Positions 35,413-44,295 of a stretch of DNA of 64,000 nt are shown here, in pieces. Numbering within the stretch: the first letter of the stretch is position 1; the number at the start of each line of letters is the position of its first letter. The notes under the pieces are model-generated. The model was not told where the DNA came from, did no database searches, and saw nothing but the letters and a program-made list of their open reading frames with translations. Where the stretch lies: assembly GCA_964344765.1 (NCBI GenBank), contig CAYFOM010000003.1, positions 1 through 64,000 of the forward strand, in the 5' to 3' direction. This stretch comes from JACNIZ01 sp964344765. GTDB lineage: Bacteria; Planctomycetota; UBA1135. A program made the translations under genes and the position numbers.

Positions 35413-36923
35413 TTTTGGGTTTGGCTTTGCTCGCGGCGATGCCGCACGGGACTGCGTTGCTCGCCGCCGCGCCGCAAGTGAACTTTTCGCGCTTTGTGCT
35501 CGATGTCCCCGGCCAAATTATCGAAACCCAACGGATCGACTCCAACGGAGATGGCTTAGTCGAATTTTGGCTGGCAAGTTACGAGGATGGCCGCCGCTAC
35601 CTCAACTTTTTTGAGCAATCGGCGAATGGGGCATACCCGGCGCAACCCAACAAGCGCTTCCCGGTTTCCAAGGCAGTGGTCGCATGGGCGGTCGGTGATT
35701 TTGTAGCCGACGACGGCGAGGCTCAGGCCGAGATCTTGTTTACTACCCGTGATGCGGTTTACCTGCAACCCATGTCAGGTCGCCCGAGCAAGATCCATAG
35801 CCAAGGGTTTCTGCTCGACCTGCCGTCTTCGGATGAGCTGCCGGTTTGGGAAGAAGTTGTCGATATCGATGGCGATGGTTTGCACGACATCGTTCTTCCG
35901 ACCCGCGAAGGCTACCTGTTGTTGAAAGGCAGTGGCGACGTCATCGGCCAGATCCCTTGGACGCCGCGTGAAGCGCGGGTGCCGGTTGCCTCGCGCGATT
36001 TGTTTGGTGGGGCCGCACGCGCGACGGTTTCGAGTAGCAAATTAGCGGCTTTGTTTGTGCCGGATGAAAGCGCAGGCATTTTGGAAAAGCCGCCATTGCT
36101 TTACACCTCAATCAGTTTGACTCGCCCCGTTTTGGACGACGTCAACGGCGATGGTTTGCCGGACTTTAGCTTCTTGGAAGACCTGCAAATTCGGGTGCAC
36201 TTGCAAACCCCCGATCACACCTTCAAACCCAACCCACAAAAGAAATTCAATCTGCCTGGCGCCGGCGGTGCCGATAACGAGCAATTGAAGTGGGGCCACT
36301 GGGGCGGCGGGCCACAAGCCGACTTGATGCTGCTTCGTAGTGAAGCCAGTTGGAGCTTGTCGAAGGAATGGACCATCCGCATTTGGATCGATCCATTGGA
36401 AGTCGGCAATTTGAAAGAACCGACCTTTGTTCGCAAAGCCGAGGGTAGTTGGGTCGGCACTTATCTGAAGGATGTCGATAGTGATGGCTTGACCGATCTC
36501 GTGCTTTCGGCATGGGAATTGGACATCGGCCTTGCGTTAAAGGAGCCCAACGTTGAACACGAATTGACCGTTTTCCGTGGTGCCGTAAGTAAAGGCTTTG
36601 AAACCCGCGCGGCATTGGCCCATTCGCGAGATTATGCCGTGGGTGACCTCGACAATTTTTCCTTGGTGCCGGCGCTGACCGCCGACTTGACCGGTGACGG
36701 CAATCTCAACTTGCTCGAGAACTCAGGCAAGGGGGAATTGGAGATTCACAACGTTGTAGAGAACGGTCAGTTCCGAATCAGTAAACCCATTCAACGTGTG
36801 CCGGTGGATGCGCTAGCCGCGTTGGTTTTACTAGAGGACCTGAATGGCGATGGCATCGGTGACTTTTTGGTGCGCCACTTCTCCCATTGGGAGATTTACA
36901 TGAGCCGCGGAGGAAAGCGATGA
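35409..36923 (+). CDS. Secreted FG-GAP/VCBS repeat protein
   Basis: 504 aa, with a signal-like N-terminus (1-21). At least six Ca-binding-like repeats of the integrin beta-propeller type are visible: DSNGDGLVEF (44-53), DIDGDGLHDI, DVNGDGLPDF, DVDSDGLTDL, DLTGDGNLNL and DLNGDGIGDF. They are spaced to form a single seven-bladed propeller. Such proteins are exported and are often calcium-stabilised. Partner: the following gene, which has the same architecture and overlaps by 4 nt. Role unknown. Confidence 0.85.
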   Translation: MILGLALLAAMPHGTALLAAAPQVNFSRFVLDVPGQIIETQRIDSNGDGLVEFWLASYEDGRRYLNFFEQSANGAYPAQPNKRFPVSKAVVAWAVGDFVADDGEAQAEILFTTRDAVYLQPMSGRPSKIHSQGFLLDLPSSDELPVWEEVVDIDGDGLHDIVLPTREGYLLLKGSGDVIGQIPWTPREARVPVASRDLFGGAARATVSSSKLAALFVPDESAGILEKPPLLYTSISLTRPVLDDVNGDGLPDFSFLEDLQIRVHLQTPDHTFKPNPQKKFNLPGAGGADNEQLKWGHWGGGPQADLMLLRSEASWSLSKEWTIRIWIDPLEVGNLKEPTFVRKAEGSWVGTYLKDVDSDGLTDLVLSAWELDIGLALKEPNVEHELTVFRGAVSKGFETRAALAHSRDYAVGDLDNFSLVPALTADLTGDGNLNLLENSGKGELEIHNVVENGQFRISKPIQRVPVDALAALVLLEDLNGDGIGDFLVRHFSHWEIYMSRGGKR

Positions 36924-38611
36924 AAATCGTGAATCGCCAATTGCCCATGGTGGCAACCTTAGCGTTAGTTGTGACCGCTTCGGTTCAGCCTTCGGCTGCC
37001 CAGCAAGCCGCGAACGCATCGAAGTCTTCGCAAACGCCTCAGCCTTCACCGGCAGCACCGATCACCATCTTCCCCGAACCGCAGCACTTGGCTGCCGTGG
37101 ATTTAGATGGAGACGCCAAAGCGGAATTGGTCTCGGTACATGACGGCGTCATTAATCTCCTGTTTGGTGGCGCGTCGGAACCGTTGAAGATTCCCGGTAC
37201 TGCCACGCTGTGGACCATTGCCGATCTCGACGGCGACCAGCTGCCGGAGTTCGCCGTACTCCAGGATTGCAAAAGTTTGCATACCGTCAACTTGATCGAC
37301 GGCCAGCTTGTTTTCAGCGATGCGATTGCCAAAGACCTCGACGGCACCGCGCCGCTGGGCTTGCACGCTAGCTCGTTCGTACGCGACTTGGATCAAAACG
37401 GCTACCCGGACTTGCTGGTACCGCGCGGCGACCAAACTTTGATCTGGCAAGGCACGTCGGACGGCTTTGTACGCGGTCCGCAAGTGGGCGGCATGGCCAA
37501 GCTGATGTTGGAAACCGGTTCGGGCGAAAGCGGATTGCTCAGCACTTATCGCCGTAGTTACACCGTTCCCGAACCGTCCACACGCGACGTCAATGGCGAC
37601 AACCGCTTGGATTTGCTGGTCCGCCATGAAAGCTTGGTCCATCAATATTTGGCCGGGATGAATGGGTTTTCGGATCAGCCCAGTGTCGAAATTGAGCTGG
37701 ATCAATTCAAAGCCGAATTCACCGAGTCCAGCCTGGATCTCAGCAATCTGACCAAATTGCTGCGCTACATCGTCATCGACGAATGGGCTGATTTGAACAA
37801 CGACGGCGCGCTGGATTTGCTGGTGCTCTCCAACGGCAAAGTCCGCATCTTCCTCGGCGATCAAAACGGCGTCAACATGTCGCGCAAAATGCGCTCGGTC
37901 AAGCTGGACGGCAACATCTTTTTTGCCGACGTTTCCGAGATCGATGGCGACGGCATTCCCGACTTGGTTTTGGTCGGAGTCGAGGACTTAGGCTTGGCTG
38001 AACTCGCCTTTTCCTTGGTGACTTCGTTCCGCCTCAAGTTTTATTTCTACGTGTTCCGCGGCAAAGGCGACGGCAGTTTTAAGCCACGCGCCTATCGCAA
38101 CAAAACCGTGATTGTGGAAGGTGGTCACCTGTTGAAGGTCATCGATGAAAACCGCGAGCAGCTTTCACGCATGCGCGAATCCGTCGTGCGCATGATGGAC
38201 GCAGACGGCGACGGCGAACGCAATGACTTGGCTTTGCTCAAAGCCGGCGGCAAGTTAGGCATTTGGAAAAACGTGGTCAATGGCGACACGCCGTTTGGCG
38301 ACGCATCCGAAGACTTCCTGCGCCGTGCCTTTGCCGAACGCGGTGACTTAGAAGTTGACATTACCACGCTGACCGAATGGGTGCTCGGACGCACGTCGGC
38401 GTTAATTTCGCTGACCAAAAAGCGACCGGCGGATTGGGAGCGTGAACTCACCGGTCCGTGGTTGACTCCGCACACCATGGTTGCACGCGATTTCGACGGC
38501 GACGGCAAAGAGGAAATCCTTGCGTTGCACAGTCGCCTGACCGAACCCAAGGATGGCGAAGATAAGTCGGGGCTTAAGTTGACGGGGTGGTTGCTCGACC
38601 CAAGCCCCTAG
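36920..38611 (+). CDS. Secreted FG-GAP/VCBS repeat protein, second copy
   Basis: 563 aa from ATG 36920 (an upstream in-frame ATG falls inside the previous gene). The signal peptide (about 1-27) ends in PSAAQ. At least eight repeats: DLDGDAKAEL, DLDGDQLPEF, DLDQNGYPDL, DVNGDNRLDL, DLNNDGALDL, EIDGDGIPDL, DADGDGERNDL and DFDGDGKEEI. A longer helical insertion (about 400-425) and a Glu/Arg-rich segment lie between later repeats. It is paralogous in layout, though not closely in sequence, to the gene before it. It ends 3 nt before the convergent methyltransferase gene. It is the last gene of the ABC-PDZ operon. Confidence 0.85.
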   Translation: MKIVNRQLPMVATLALVVTASVQPSAAQQAANASKSSQTPQPSPAAPITIFPEPQHLAAVDLDGDAKAELVSVHDGVINLLFGGASEPLKIPGTATLWTIADLDGDQLPEFAVLQDCKSLHTVNLIDGQLVFSDAIAKDLDGTAPLGLHASSFVRDLDQNGYPDLLVPRGDQTLIWQGTSDGFVRGPQVGGMAKLMLETGSGESGLLSTYRRSYTVPEPSTRDVNGDNRLDLLVRHESLVHQYLAGMNGFSDQPSVEIELDQFKAEFTESSLDLSNLTKLLRYIVIDEWADLNNDGALDLLVLSNGKVRIFLGDQNGVNMSRKMRSVKLDGNIFFADVSEIDGDGIPDLVLVGVEDLGLAELAFSLVTSFRLKFYFYVFRGKGDGSFKPRAYRNKTVIVEGGHLLKVIDENREQLSRMRESVVRMMDADGDGERNDLALLKAGGKLGIWKNVVNGDTPFGDASEDFLRRAFAERGDLEVDITTLTEWVLGRTSALISLTKKRPADWERELTGPWLTPHTMVARDFDGDGKEEILALHSRLTEPKDGEDKSGLKLTGWLLDPSP

Positions 38612-38614
38612 CGC

Positions 38615-39856
38615 CTATTGCTGCGGTGGGTAATCGCCAACCTCCATCCACAGCGCTTTCAAGTATTGCCCTTCCGGGAAATCCAAGCGCACCGGGTGGT
38701 CCGGCCCAGCGCCGGTGGTGCGCAGCAAGCTAAGTGGTCGCAAGCGCGCGGAACGACGAATGATTTCCTGTAAATCAATTGCCGCAACCAACCCGGAGCA
38801 CGAGCAGCTGACCAAATGGCCGCCTTCGGCAACCAACGGAATGGCCAACTTATTGAGGTCGTGATAACGCGCCATGCCTTCATCCCACGAGCGCCGGTTC
38901 GGCACAAACTTGGGTGGGTCGACGACGATCAAATCAAAGCGCTGCTTATTGCGACCTAGAGTGCGCAGATAGCTAAAAGCGTCGGTGTGCACGAAGCGCA
39001 CCAGCTTGCCGATGTTGGCGCCGTTTAAATTGGCGTTGCGTTTGCCTTGAGCGATCGCGTTTTCATCGAGGTCGACGGCAAGCACCTCATCGGCGCCGGC
39101 GACGGCGGCGGAAATGGCAAAGCCGCCGGTGTAACTGCACACATCCAACACTCGTTTACCGGCTGCCATCGCAGCGAAACGGGCACGGTTTTCACGCTGA
39201 TCACAGAAGAAACCGGTCTTGTGGCCATGAGCAAAATCCAGCTCATAACGCACCTCGCCTTCCTGAATCTTCAAAAACTTCGGACAAGCGGACGAGCGGT
39301 GTTCAAAGGTTTGATCGCCTTCGGCGCGTGCCGCTTTGGCGTCGAACACTAAGCGGTGATGAGTGGTGCCCAGTACATCGTGCAAGGTCGGCAAGATGGC
39401 TTCGAACAAATAAGCACTGCCACGACTGTGGCATTCGGCGGCAATCACCGGGCCATAGCGGTCGACCAACAACCCAGGAAAGCCGTCGCCTTCGGCATGA
39501 AGGATGCGGCAGACGTCATCCGGCACCTCCGGATCATCCAATCGCCGCTGCGCCGCTTTGGCCGCCCAATTTTGCAAAGTTGCCAGCGTCGGCGGGTCTT
39601 CGGCGCGAGTCAGCAGGCGCAAAGCAACCGTCGAGCGCTTGTGCCACAAAGCCCAGCCAAGGTGGTCGCCATCGCGGTTTTTGACCCGCACCATGCACCC
39701 GTTTTGCGCATCAGGGCCAACGCCGGTCACATGTTTGCCGTAAACGCGCGGTCCGCGCAGGCGATCATGCAACTCCACCCAGGTACCGGGCGTCACGCGT
39801 AGAAACGGCGGCTGCTCGGTGCCGGGATTTTCACCAGGTGCCTCAGGTTGGCTCAT
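38615..39856 (-). CDS. Class I rRNA m5C methyltransferase, RlmI-like
   Basis: 413 aa. An N-terminal PUA-like domain (about 20-95, with GPRVYGKHVTGV) precedes an RlmI-type region (HAEGDGFPGLLVDRYG) and a SAM-binding Rossmann domain with VLDVCSYTGGFAIS, AVDLDENAIAQG, VVDPPKFVP and SCSCSGLV. RlmI methylates C1962 of 23S rRNA in E. coli; orthologues share the layout, but the exact target here is an inference. Start ATG 39856 was chosen because TACAAT (39864-39869 on the minus strand) ends 7 nt upstream. A longer frame extends further upstream without support. Confidence 0.88.
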   Translation of the reverse strand: MSQPEAPGENPGTEQPPFLRVTPGTWVELHDRLRGPRVYGKHVTGVGPDAQNGCMVRVKNRDGDHLGWALWHKRSTVALRLLTRAEDPPTLATLQNWAAKAAQRRLDDPEVPDDVCRILHAEGDGFPGLLVDRYGPVIAAECHSRGSAYLFEAILPTLHDVLGTTHHRLVFDAKAARAEGDQTFEHRSSACPKFLKIQEGEVRYELDFAHGHKTGFFCDQRENRARFAAMAAGKRVLDVCSYTGGFAISAAVAGADEVLAVDLDENAIAQGKRNANLNGANIGKLVRFVHTDAFSYLRTLGRNKQRFDLIVVDPPKFVPNRRSWDEGMARYHDLNKLAIPLVAEGGHLVSCSCSGLVAAIDLQEIIRRSARLRPLSLLRTTGAGPDHPVRLDFPEGQYLKALWMEVGDYPPQQ

Positions 39857-39863
39857 TCCGGGG

Positions 39864-39869
39864 ATTGTA
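39864..39869 (-). promoter_or_regulatory. -10 element of the RlmI-like gene
   Basis: On the minus strand TACAAT ends 7 nt before the ATG at 39856. It lies in the 64-nt gap between this gene and the divergent SDR gene. No clear -35. Confidence 0.45.
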
Positions 39870-39920
39870 TCCTGACCCGCCCCCCAAAACCCGACTGCCG
39901 TCGATGGTCGGAAATCCCTC

Positions 39921-40712
39921 ATGGAAAACCCCTCATCCCTCAAGGGCCGTCACGCTCTGGTCTGCGGTGCCAGCGCCGGAATTGGCCGCGCCACTGCAGT
40001 TGCCCTCGCTCGTCGCGGCGCCGACGTCACCGTTTTGGCTCGATCCGGCGATTTGCTGGAGGAATTGGTTCGCGAGCTCAAAGACGCGGGCGCTGGCCAG
40101 GCTCGGGCGCTGAAATGCGATCTCAGTTTGCACTCGTCGCTGCAGGCGGCATTGGATCGCTTGATTGTGGATGTGGGCGGAGTGCACATCCTGATCAACA
40201 ACGTCGGCGGACCCAAGGGCGGTCCGATTTTGGACGCCACGTTGGAAGAGTTTTCGCGTGCTTTCCATCTCCATGTGTTGACCTCTCATTTACTGGTCAC
40301 GTCGTTGCTGCCGTCCATGCAAGAGGCAGGTTATGGTCGCATCGTCAACATCATTTCGACGTCGGTGCGCGAACCCATCGTCGGCTTGGGGGTCAGCAAT
40401 ACCATTCGCGGGGCGATGGCGTCTTGGTCCAAGACCTTGTCCAAAGAGTTGCCCCCTGGAGTCACCATCAACAACGTTTTGCCGGGCTTCACTGAAACCG
40501 GTCGTTTGATGTCGTTGAAGGAGCAGCTTGCCGAACGTCGCAAGGTGCAACCGGATCAGGTGGAAACCGATTGGCTGGCAACGGTGCCGGAGCAACGATT
40601 GGGTCAGCCGGAAGAGGTCGCGGCTATGGTCGCGTTTTTGGCTTCGCCCGAAGGCGGTTTTGTACGCGGACAAAGCATCGCTGTCGATGGCGGTCGCTTG
40701 AACTGCATCTAA
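39921..40712 (+). CDS. Short-chain dehydrogenase/reductase with altered active site
   Basis: 263 aa. Rossmann NAD(P)-binding motif GASAGIG (16-22), then DLSLHSSL, INNVGG (about 92-97) and a C-terminal GQSIAVDGGR. The usual catalytic Tyr-x-x-x-Lys is replaced: the aligned region reads VSNTIRGAM, with Ser159 and Arg163 at the Tyr and Lys positions, while Ser146/148 is kept. The same SN-x-x-R form occurs in a known SDR subgroup related to 3-oxoacyl-ACP reductases. Substrate unknown. Activity may be altered. Convergent with the next gene, 18 nt apart. Confidence 0.85.
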   Translation: MENPSSLKGRHALVCGASAGIGRATAVALARRGADVTVLARSGDLLEELVRELKDAGAGQARALKCDLSLHSSLQAALDRLIVDVGGVHILINNVGGPKGGPILDATLEEFSRAFHLHVLTSHLLVTSLLPSMQEAGYGRIVNIISTSVREPIVGLGVSNTIRGAMASWSKTLSKELPPGVTINNVLPGFTETGRLMSLKEQLAERRKVQPDQVETDWLATVPEQRLGQPEEVAAMVAFLASPEGGFVRGQSIAVDGGRLNCI

Positions 40713-40730
40713 TCAGCCTCGCGATTCGGT

Positions 40731-42200
40731 TTATAGACGCCGCGCGGCACGCGTTAATCGCGCGGTGTCCCAGCCGACGAATCGATCGACGATTTTGCCG
40801 TCGGCGTCGATGACGTAAAAACTTGGGAAATAGCGAACGCGGTAGGCTTGCAACGCAGTGGCCTGCGAGGCCGGGATTTTGATCAACGGCAAGTCCGGAT
40901 TCAGCCGCGAAACTTCGCGCCACTGGCGCCGCAGTTGATCCAAAACTTGCTGTTCTTGAGGCCCACCATCCAACCAGAAAAACACTACCGAGTTGGAGTG
41001 GGGGAATTCAGCCGGCGCTTGAGCTCCAATCGCCAACATGCCGGCTTCTTTTAGCGAATCACCGATCGCCTCCAGCGGATATGGCGAGGTCAGTTGATAA
41101 GGCTTGGGATCTCTTACCTTCGGCAGTTCCAATCCATGGAAACGGTATTCCATCACCTGCCTTGTTCCGCCCGGGTCTTTGGGCACCACCGCCGCGCCAA
41201 CCAGGCGATCATGCGGATCGAATCGGTAAACGGTGATCAGGTGTTTGCTCTCCACCTGAAAGCCGGTCCACCCATACTCGTGGCCGGGCACGTTGATCGC
41301 GCGCACGTCGATGGCTCGTTCCACCTCTAAGCCGGCCCAAGCCGCCAGCGGCGCAAAGCCCAGCATGCCTTCGGCAATGCCTTCAAAGCTTCCATCGCCG
41401 GTGGCACGTTTTTTCACATGGTCGACGTGAATCAACCCCTGTTCGGTGCCAAGAATCTGGCTGTGCACCTTATGTTTTTCTGCGCCAATCCAACCTTGCA
41501 TGCTCAGCGCGCCGAAGCCGGGGTGGACAAAGCGCAATTGCATTTGAATGTCGCCGACTTCGATCGAGCTATCTTGTTGCGCGATCTTCAGTACTGCTGA
41601 GGCATCAAAGTGCAGAGCTTCAGAGTTGCGAAAACGATTGAGTAAGGCTTCGTATCGTTTGCCCACTTCAGTTTGATTTGGAATGGCGACGCGTGGATTG
41701 CCGACGGCAAAAAGATCGGCCTTGGGTTGCGAATCCGCTTCCTTGGGCCGCGGCCATTGATCGGCCAGCGGCAGGCTTAGATCCATGCGCACCAATTGCG
41801 CGGGAATGGAACGGTGGAGGGCTTCTTTGACCGCAATCCATTGCAATTGATCGCCCACGCCAAAGCCCAACTCAAAATCCAGAAAGTCACGGCGCACGTG
41901 CAGCACTTTGGCGGCATCGGCGACGTCGCTGCTAGCCTTCCAGTTGACTTCTTCCACACATGGAAGAATGGCGGAAGGGTTGCCGAGCAAGGCACTCCAG
42001 GCAATCCATTTAGGCCGACGCCATTGCGAGAGGTTCAGGTTGCGCGGGACCGATGGCTCCCACTGCGCCTGCATGCGCTGATAAAAGTTGCGTGCTGAAT
42101 TCTTTGGGGTATTCGCTGGGTCATCTTGCGGGCAGCTCCCGCGCAAGGTCGGCGCCGCGCAGACCAGAAACAGCAAGCAGCGCAGCCACCGCCAACTCAT
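40731..42200 (-). CDS. Secreted protein with degenerate thioredoxin-like domain
   Basis: 489 aa. A signal peptide (about 1-22) precedes a large unrecognised region (about 25-370) rich in beta strands, with Trp, Arg and acidic residues. The C-terminal part (about 385-489) follows the TlpA-type thioredoxin pattern: SVVFFWLDGGPQEQQVLDQL, a cis-Pro-like YFPSFYVID, then DGKIVDRFVGW. The CxxC redox pair is missing (Gly-Gly-Pro-Gln at that position), so it should not be an active disulfide exchanger. Its ATG overlaps the helicase stop by 4 nt, so it is co-transcribed with it. Confidence 0.75.
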   Translation of the reverse strand: MSWRWLRCLLFLVCAAPTLRGSCPQDDPANTPKNSARNFYQRMQAQWEPSVPRNLNLSQWRRPKWIAWSALLGNPSAILPCVEEVNWKASSDVADAAKVLHVRRDFLDFELGFGVGDQLQWIAVKEALHRSIPAQLVRMDLSLPLADQWPRPKEADSQPKADLFAVGNPRVAIPNQTEVGKRYEALLNRFRNSEALHFDASAVLKIAQQDSSIEVGDIQMQLRFVHPGFGALSMQGWIGAEKHKVHSQILGTEQGLIHVDHVKKRATGDGSFEGIAEGMLGFAPLAAWAGLEVERAIDVRAINVPGHEYGWTGFQVESKHLITVYRFDPHDRLVGAAVVPKDPGGTRQVMEYRFHGLELPKVRDPKPYQLTSPYPLEAIGDSLKEAGMLAIGAQAPAEFPHSNSVVFFWLDGGPQEQQVLDQLRRQWREVSRLNPDLPLIKIPASQATALQAYRVRYFPSFYVIDADGKIVDRFVGWDTARLTRAARRL

Positions 42201-44257
42201 TCTTCTTCTTTTTCGGGTTCGGTCGGCACCACAGGTTCGGGCGGCTGCGGCATCTCTTCTTCATCCTCATCCAAACCAAGCTCGGCGCGCACGTCGACCG
42301 GACCGCGGTAGATGCATTCGATGGCATCCAAGCAAGTCGCTTGGAGGTCGGGTGCTTTGCCTTCGGCCAAGCGGTGGAGGTGGCGCAAATACTGCACCAC
42401 CAATCGTGCACAACGCACGAAGTCGCCAGGTGCGGCGTTGGTGAAGTCGCCGAGTTCGCGGAACGGGCGGCCCATCGCATATTCCAAGATCGCCGGACTC
42501 ATCGCTTCGTCCAATTGCTTGACCGACGGCGCTAAGCCCTGCGCAACTTCCATGTCTTGTGCGTCACTCAACACATGGTTGGCTTGTCGCAGTAAACCGC
42601 GCATCGGTCGCAGCGCATTACGCCAAAACTCATCGCGGCGTCGGCTTTCGTAAATCACCGCGGCCAACATGGCGCACAATTCCGGCGCTTCGCACTGCTC
42701 AAGAATGCCGGCGTAAAGCAACTCAGTCAGCTCGATTTCGAATCCATGCAAATACTGGCAAGACTCGCCACGCGGACGAACTTCGCGTTCGCCTTGGATG
42801 TATCCCATCGCTTCCAAAAACTTGAAGCGCTTCTCCAGCAAGGCACGCATTTGCACGCGGTTTTGTTCTTCGCGTTTCTTCGAATGTTCGCGCGCTTGGA
42901 AGGCCGCAAAACTACGTTCCCACGCATCGGCGGCAGCGGCTTGGCCGGCAACACCATGCAAGTGAACCAAGGTTGCGTAATCGAGGTTGAAGCGCGACAG
43001 CACCGGTTCCACCTTGCCTTCTTGAATTCGGTGGATTGGCGCATCGGTGACGTCGTCGTATTCCAGCACCGAGTAAACCAAGCCAACCTCATCCATACCT
43101 TGACGTCCGGCGCGACCGGCCATTTGCAGGAAGTCACGGGTGCGCATGTAGTCGAAATCGACGCCGTCAAACTTGCTCAGCGAATCAAAGACCACGGTGC
43201 GTGCCGGCATGTTGATGCCCAACGCAAAGGTCTCGGTGGTGAACAACAGTTTCAGCAAGCCGGCCGAAAACAAGCGTTCGACCATTTCCTTATGCAGCGG
43301 CATCATGCCGGCGTGGTGCGACGCTACTCCACTCAGCGTTTGTCGCTTGAGTTCATTCAGCGCGCCGCGCGAGTCATCGAAACCGAATTCTTCCCGCGCT
43401 TCGTCCCATGCATGGCCGACGCGTCCGCGTTCCGCGCCGGTCAACAACTTGCGCCGCGCCGACTTGCGTGCTTTGATTTCACAAAGTCGCCGCGAGAAGC
43501 AGAAGTAAAGAATGGGCAATTCTTTCTTTTGAACCAGCTCATCAATCAGCGGCCGGTCGTTGCGCTTCTTGTACTCGCGGTTTTTAGATTGAGTGCGAAA
43601 ACGCTTGCGCACCTGCTTCAAACGCGAAGGCGGAAATACACCCGCCTTAGGGTGATACAAAAAGTTCTTCAGCGGAACCGGTCGTTTGGTTTCTTGCACC
43701 ATCGTCACCGGACGCTTGCGCACACGTTCCAACCACGCGGCAAACTGCCCCAAGTTTTCGATGGTCGCCGACAGCGCAACAATGACCACATCCTGCGGCA
43801 GAAACATCAGCGTTTCTTCCCACACCGAACCGCGCTCAATGTCGTCCATGTAGTGCACTTCATCAAACACCACCACGCCGACGTCACTCAACCGCTCCGG
43901 ATCCTCGAACAAAGTATTGCGCAGAATCTCGGTGGTCATCACCAGCACATTGCCGCCGGCGTTCACGGTGATGTCGCCGGTCATCAATCCGGCGTCATCA
44001 ATCGCCGGGTCGGCGCGGAAGTCGCGAAACTTCTGATTGCTCAGCGCTTTAATCGGCGCGGTGTAAATGCTGCGCATGCCGCGACTCTGAGCAAGGTGAA
44101 TCGCGTACTCGGCGACCAGCGTTTTGCCGGCTCCGGTGGGGGCGGCCACCAGCACGTTGCTATCGGTGTCCAACGCGGCGGCGGCGCGGCGCTGGAACGG
44201 AGCGAGCTGAAAACCTTTAAATTCGGTGGGGCCGGCCACGGACATCCGCCCAAGCAT
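42197..44257 (-). CDS. Ski2/Mtr4-type superfamily 2 RNA helicase
   Basis: 686 aa from ATG 44257. Helicase motifs in order: Walker A APTGAGKT (39-46), Ia TAPIKALSNQKFRD, II DEVH (132-135), III SAT, then domain 2 with HHAGMMPLHKEMVE, GINMPARTVV and QMAGRAGRQGMDEVG. The C-terminal region (about 440-660) resembles the helical DSHCT-type domain of Ski2 helicases; an acidic tail follows. Bacterial members such as HelY are probably RNA helicases, possibly acting in RNA decay. Start uncertain among ATG 44257, ATG 44245 and an upstream TTG; TATTCC lies 4 nt upstream of 44257. Confidence 0.85.
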   Translation of the reverse strand: MLGRMSVAGPTEFKGFQLAPFQRRAAAALDTDSNVLVAAPTGAGKTLVAEYAIHLAQSRGMRSIYTAPIKALSNQKFRDFRADPAIDDAGLMTGDITVNAGGNVLVMTTEILRNTLFEDPERLSDVGVVVFDEVHYMDDIERGSVWEETLMFLPQDVVIVALSATIENLGQFAAWLERVRKRPVTMVQETKRPVPLKNFLYHPKAGVFPPSRLKQVRKRFRTQSKNREYKKRNDRPLIDELVQKKELPILYFCFSRRLCEIKARKSARRKLLTGAERGRVGHAWDEAREEFGFDDSRGALNELKRQTLSGVASHHAGMMPLHKEMVERLFSAGLLKLLFTTETFALGINMPARTVVFDSLSKFDGVDFDYMRTRDFLQMAGRAGRQGMDEVGLVYSVLEYDDVTDAPIHRIQEGKVEPVLSRFNLDYATLVHLHGVAGQAAAADAWERSFAAFQAREHSKKREEQNRVQMRALLEKRFKFLEAMGYIQGEREVRPRGESCQYLHGFEIELTELLYAGILEQCEAPELCAMLAAVIYESRRRDEFWRNALRPMRGLLRQANHVLSDAQDMEVAQGLAPSVKQLDEAMSPAILEYAMGRPFRELGDFTNAAPGDFVRCARLVVQYLRHLHRLAEGKAPDLQATCLDAIECIYRGPVDVRAELGLDEDEEEMPQPPEPVVPTEPEKEEE

Positions 44258-44261
44258 GAGT

Positions 44262-44289
44262 GGAATAGGGCCGCCGGTCAAGGTAGAAC
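44262..44289. promoter_or_regulatory. Divergent promoters of the helicase and FtsQ-like genes
   Basis: On the minus strand TATTCC (plus 44262-44267) with TTGTTC 18 bp upstream serves the helicase gene. On the plus strand TAGAAC (44284-44289) ends 6 nt before the ATG at 44296. Only 38 nt separate the start codons. Confidence 0.4.
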
Positions 44290-44295
44290 AAGGGT

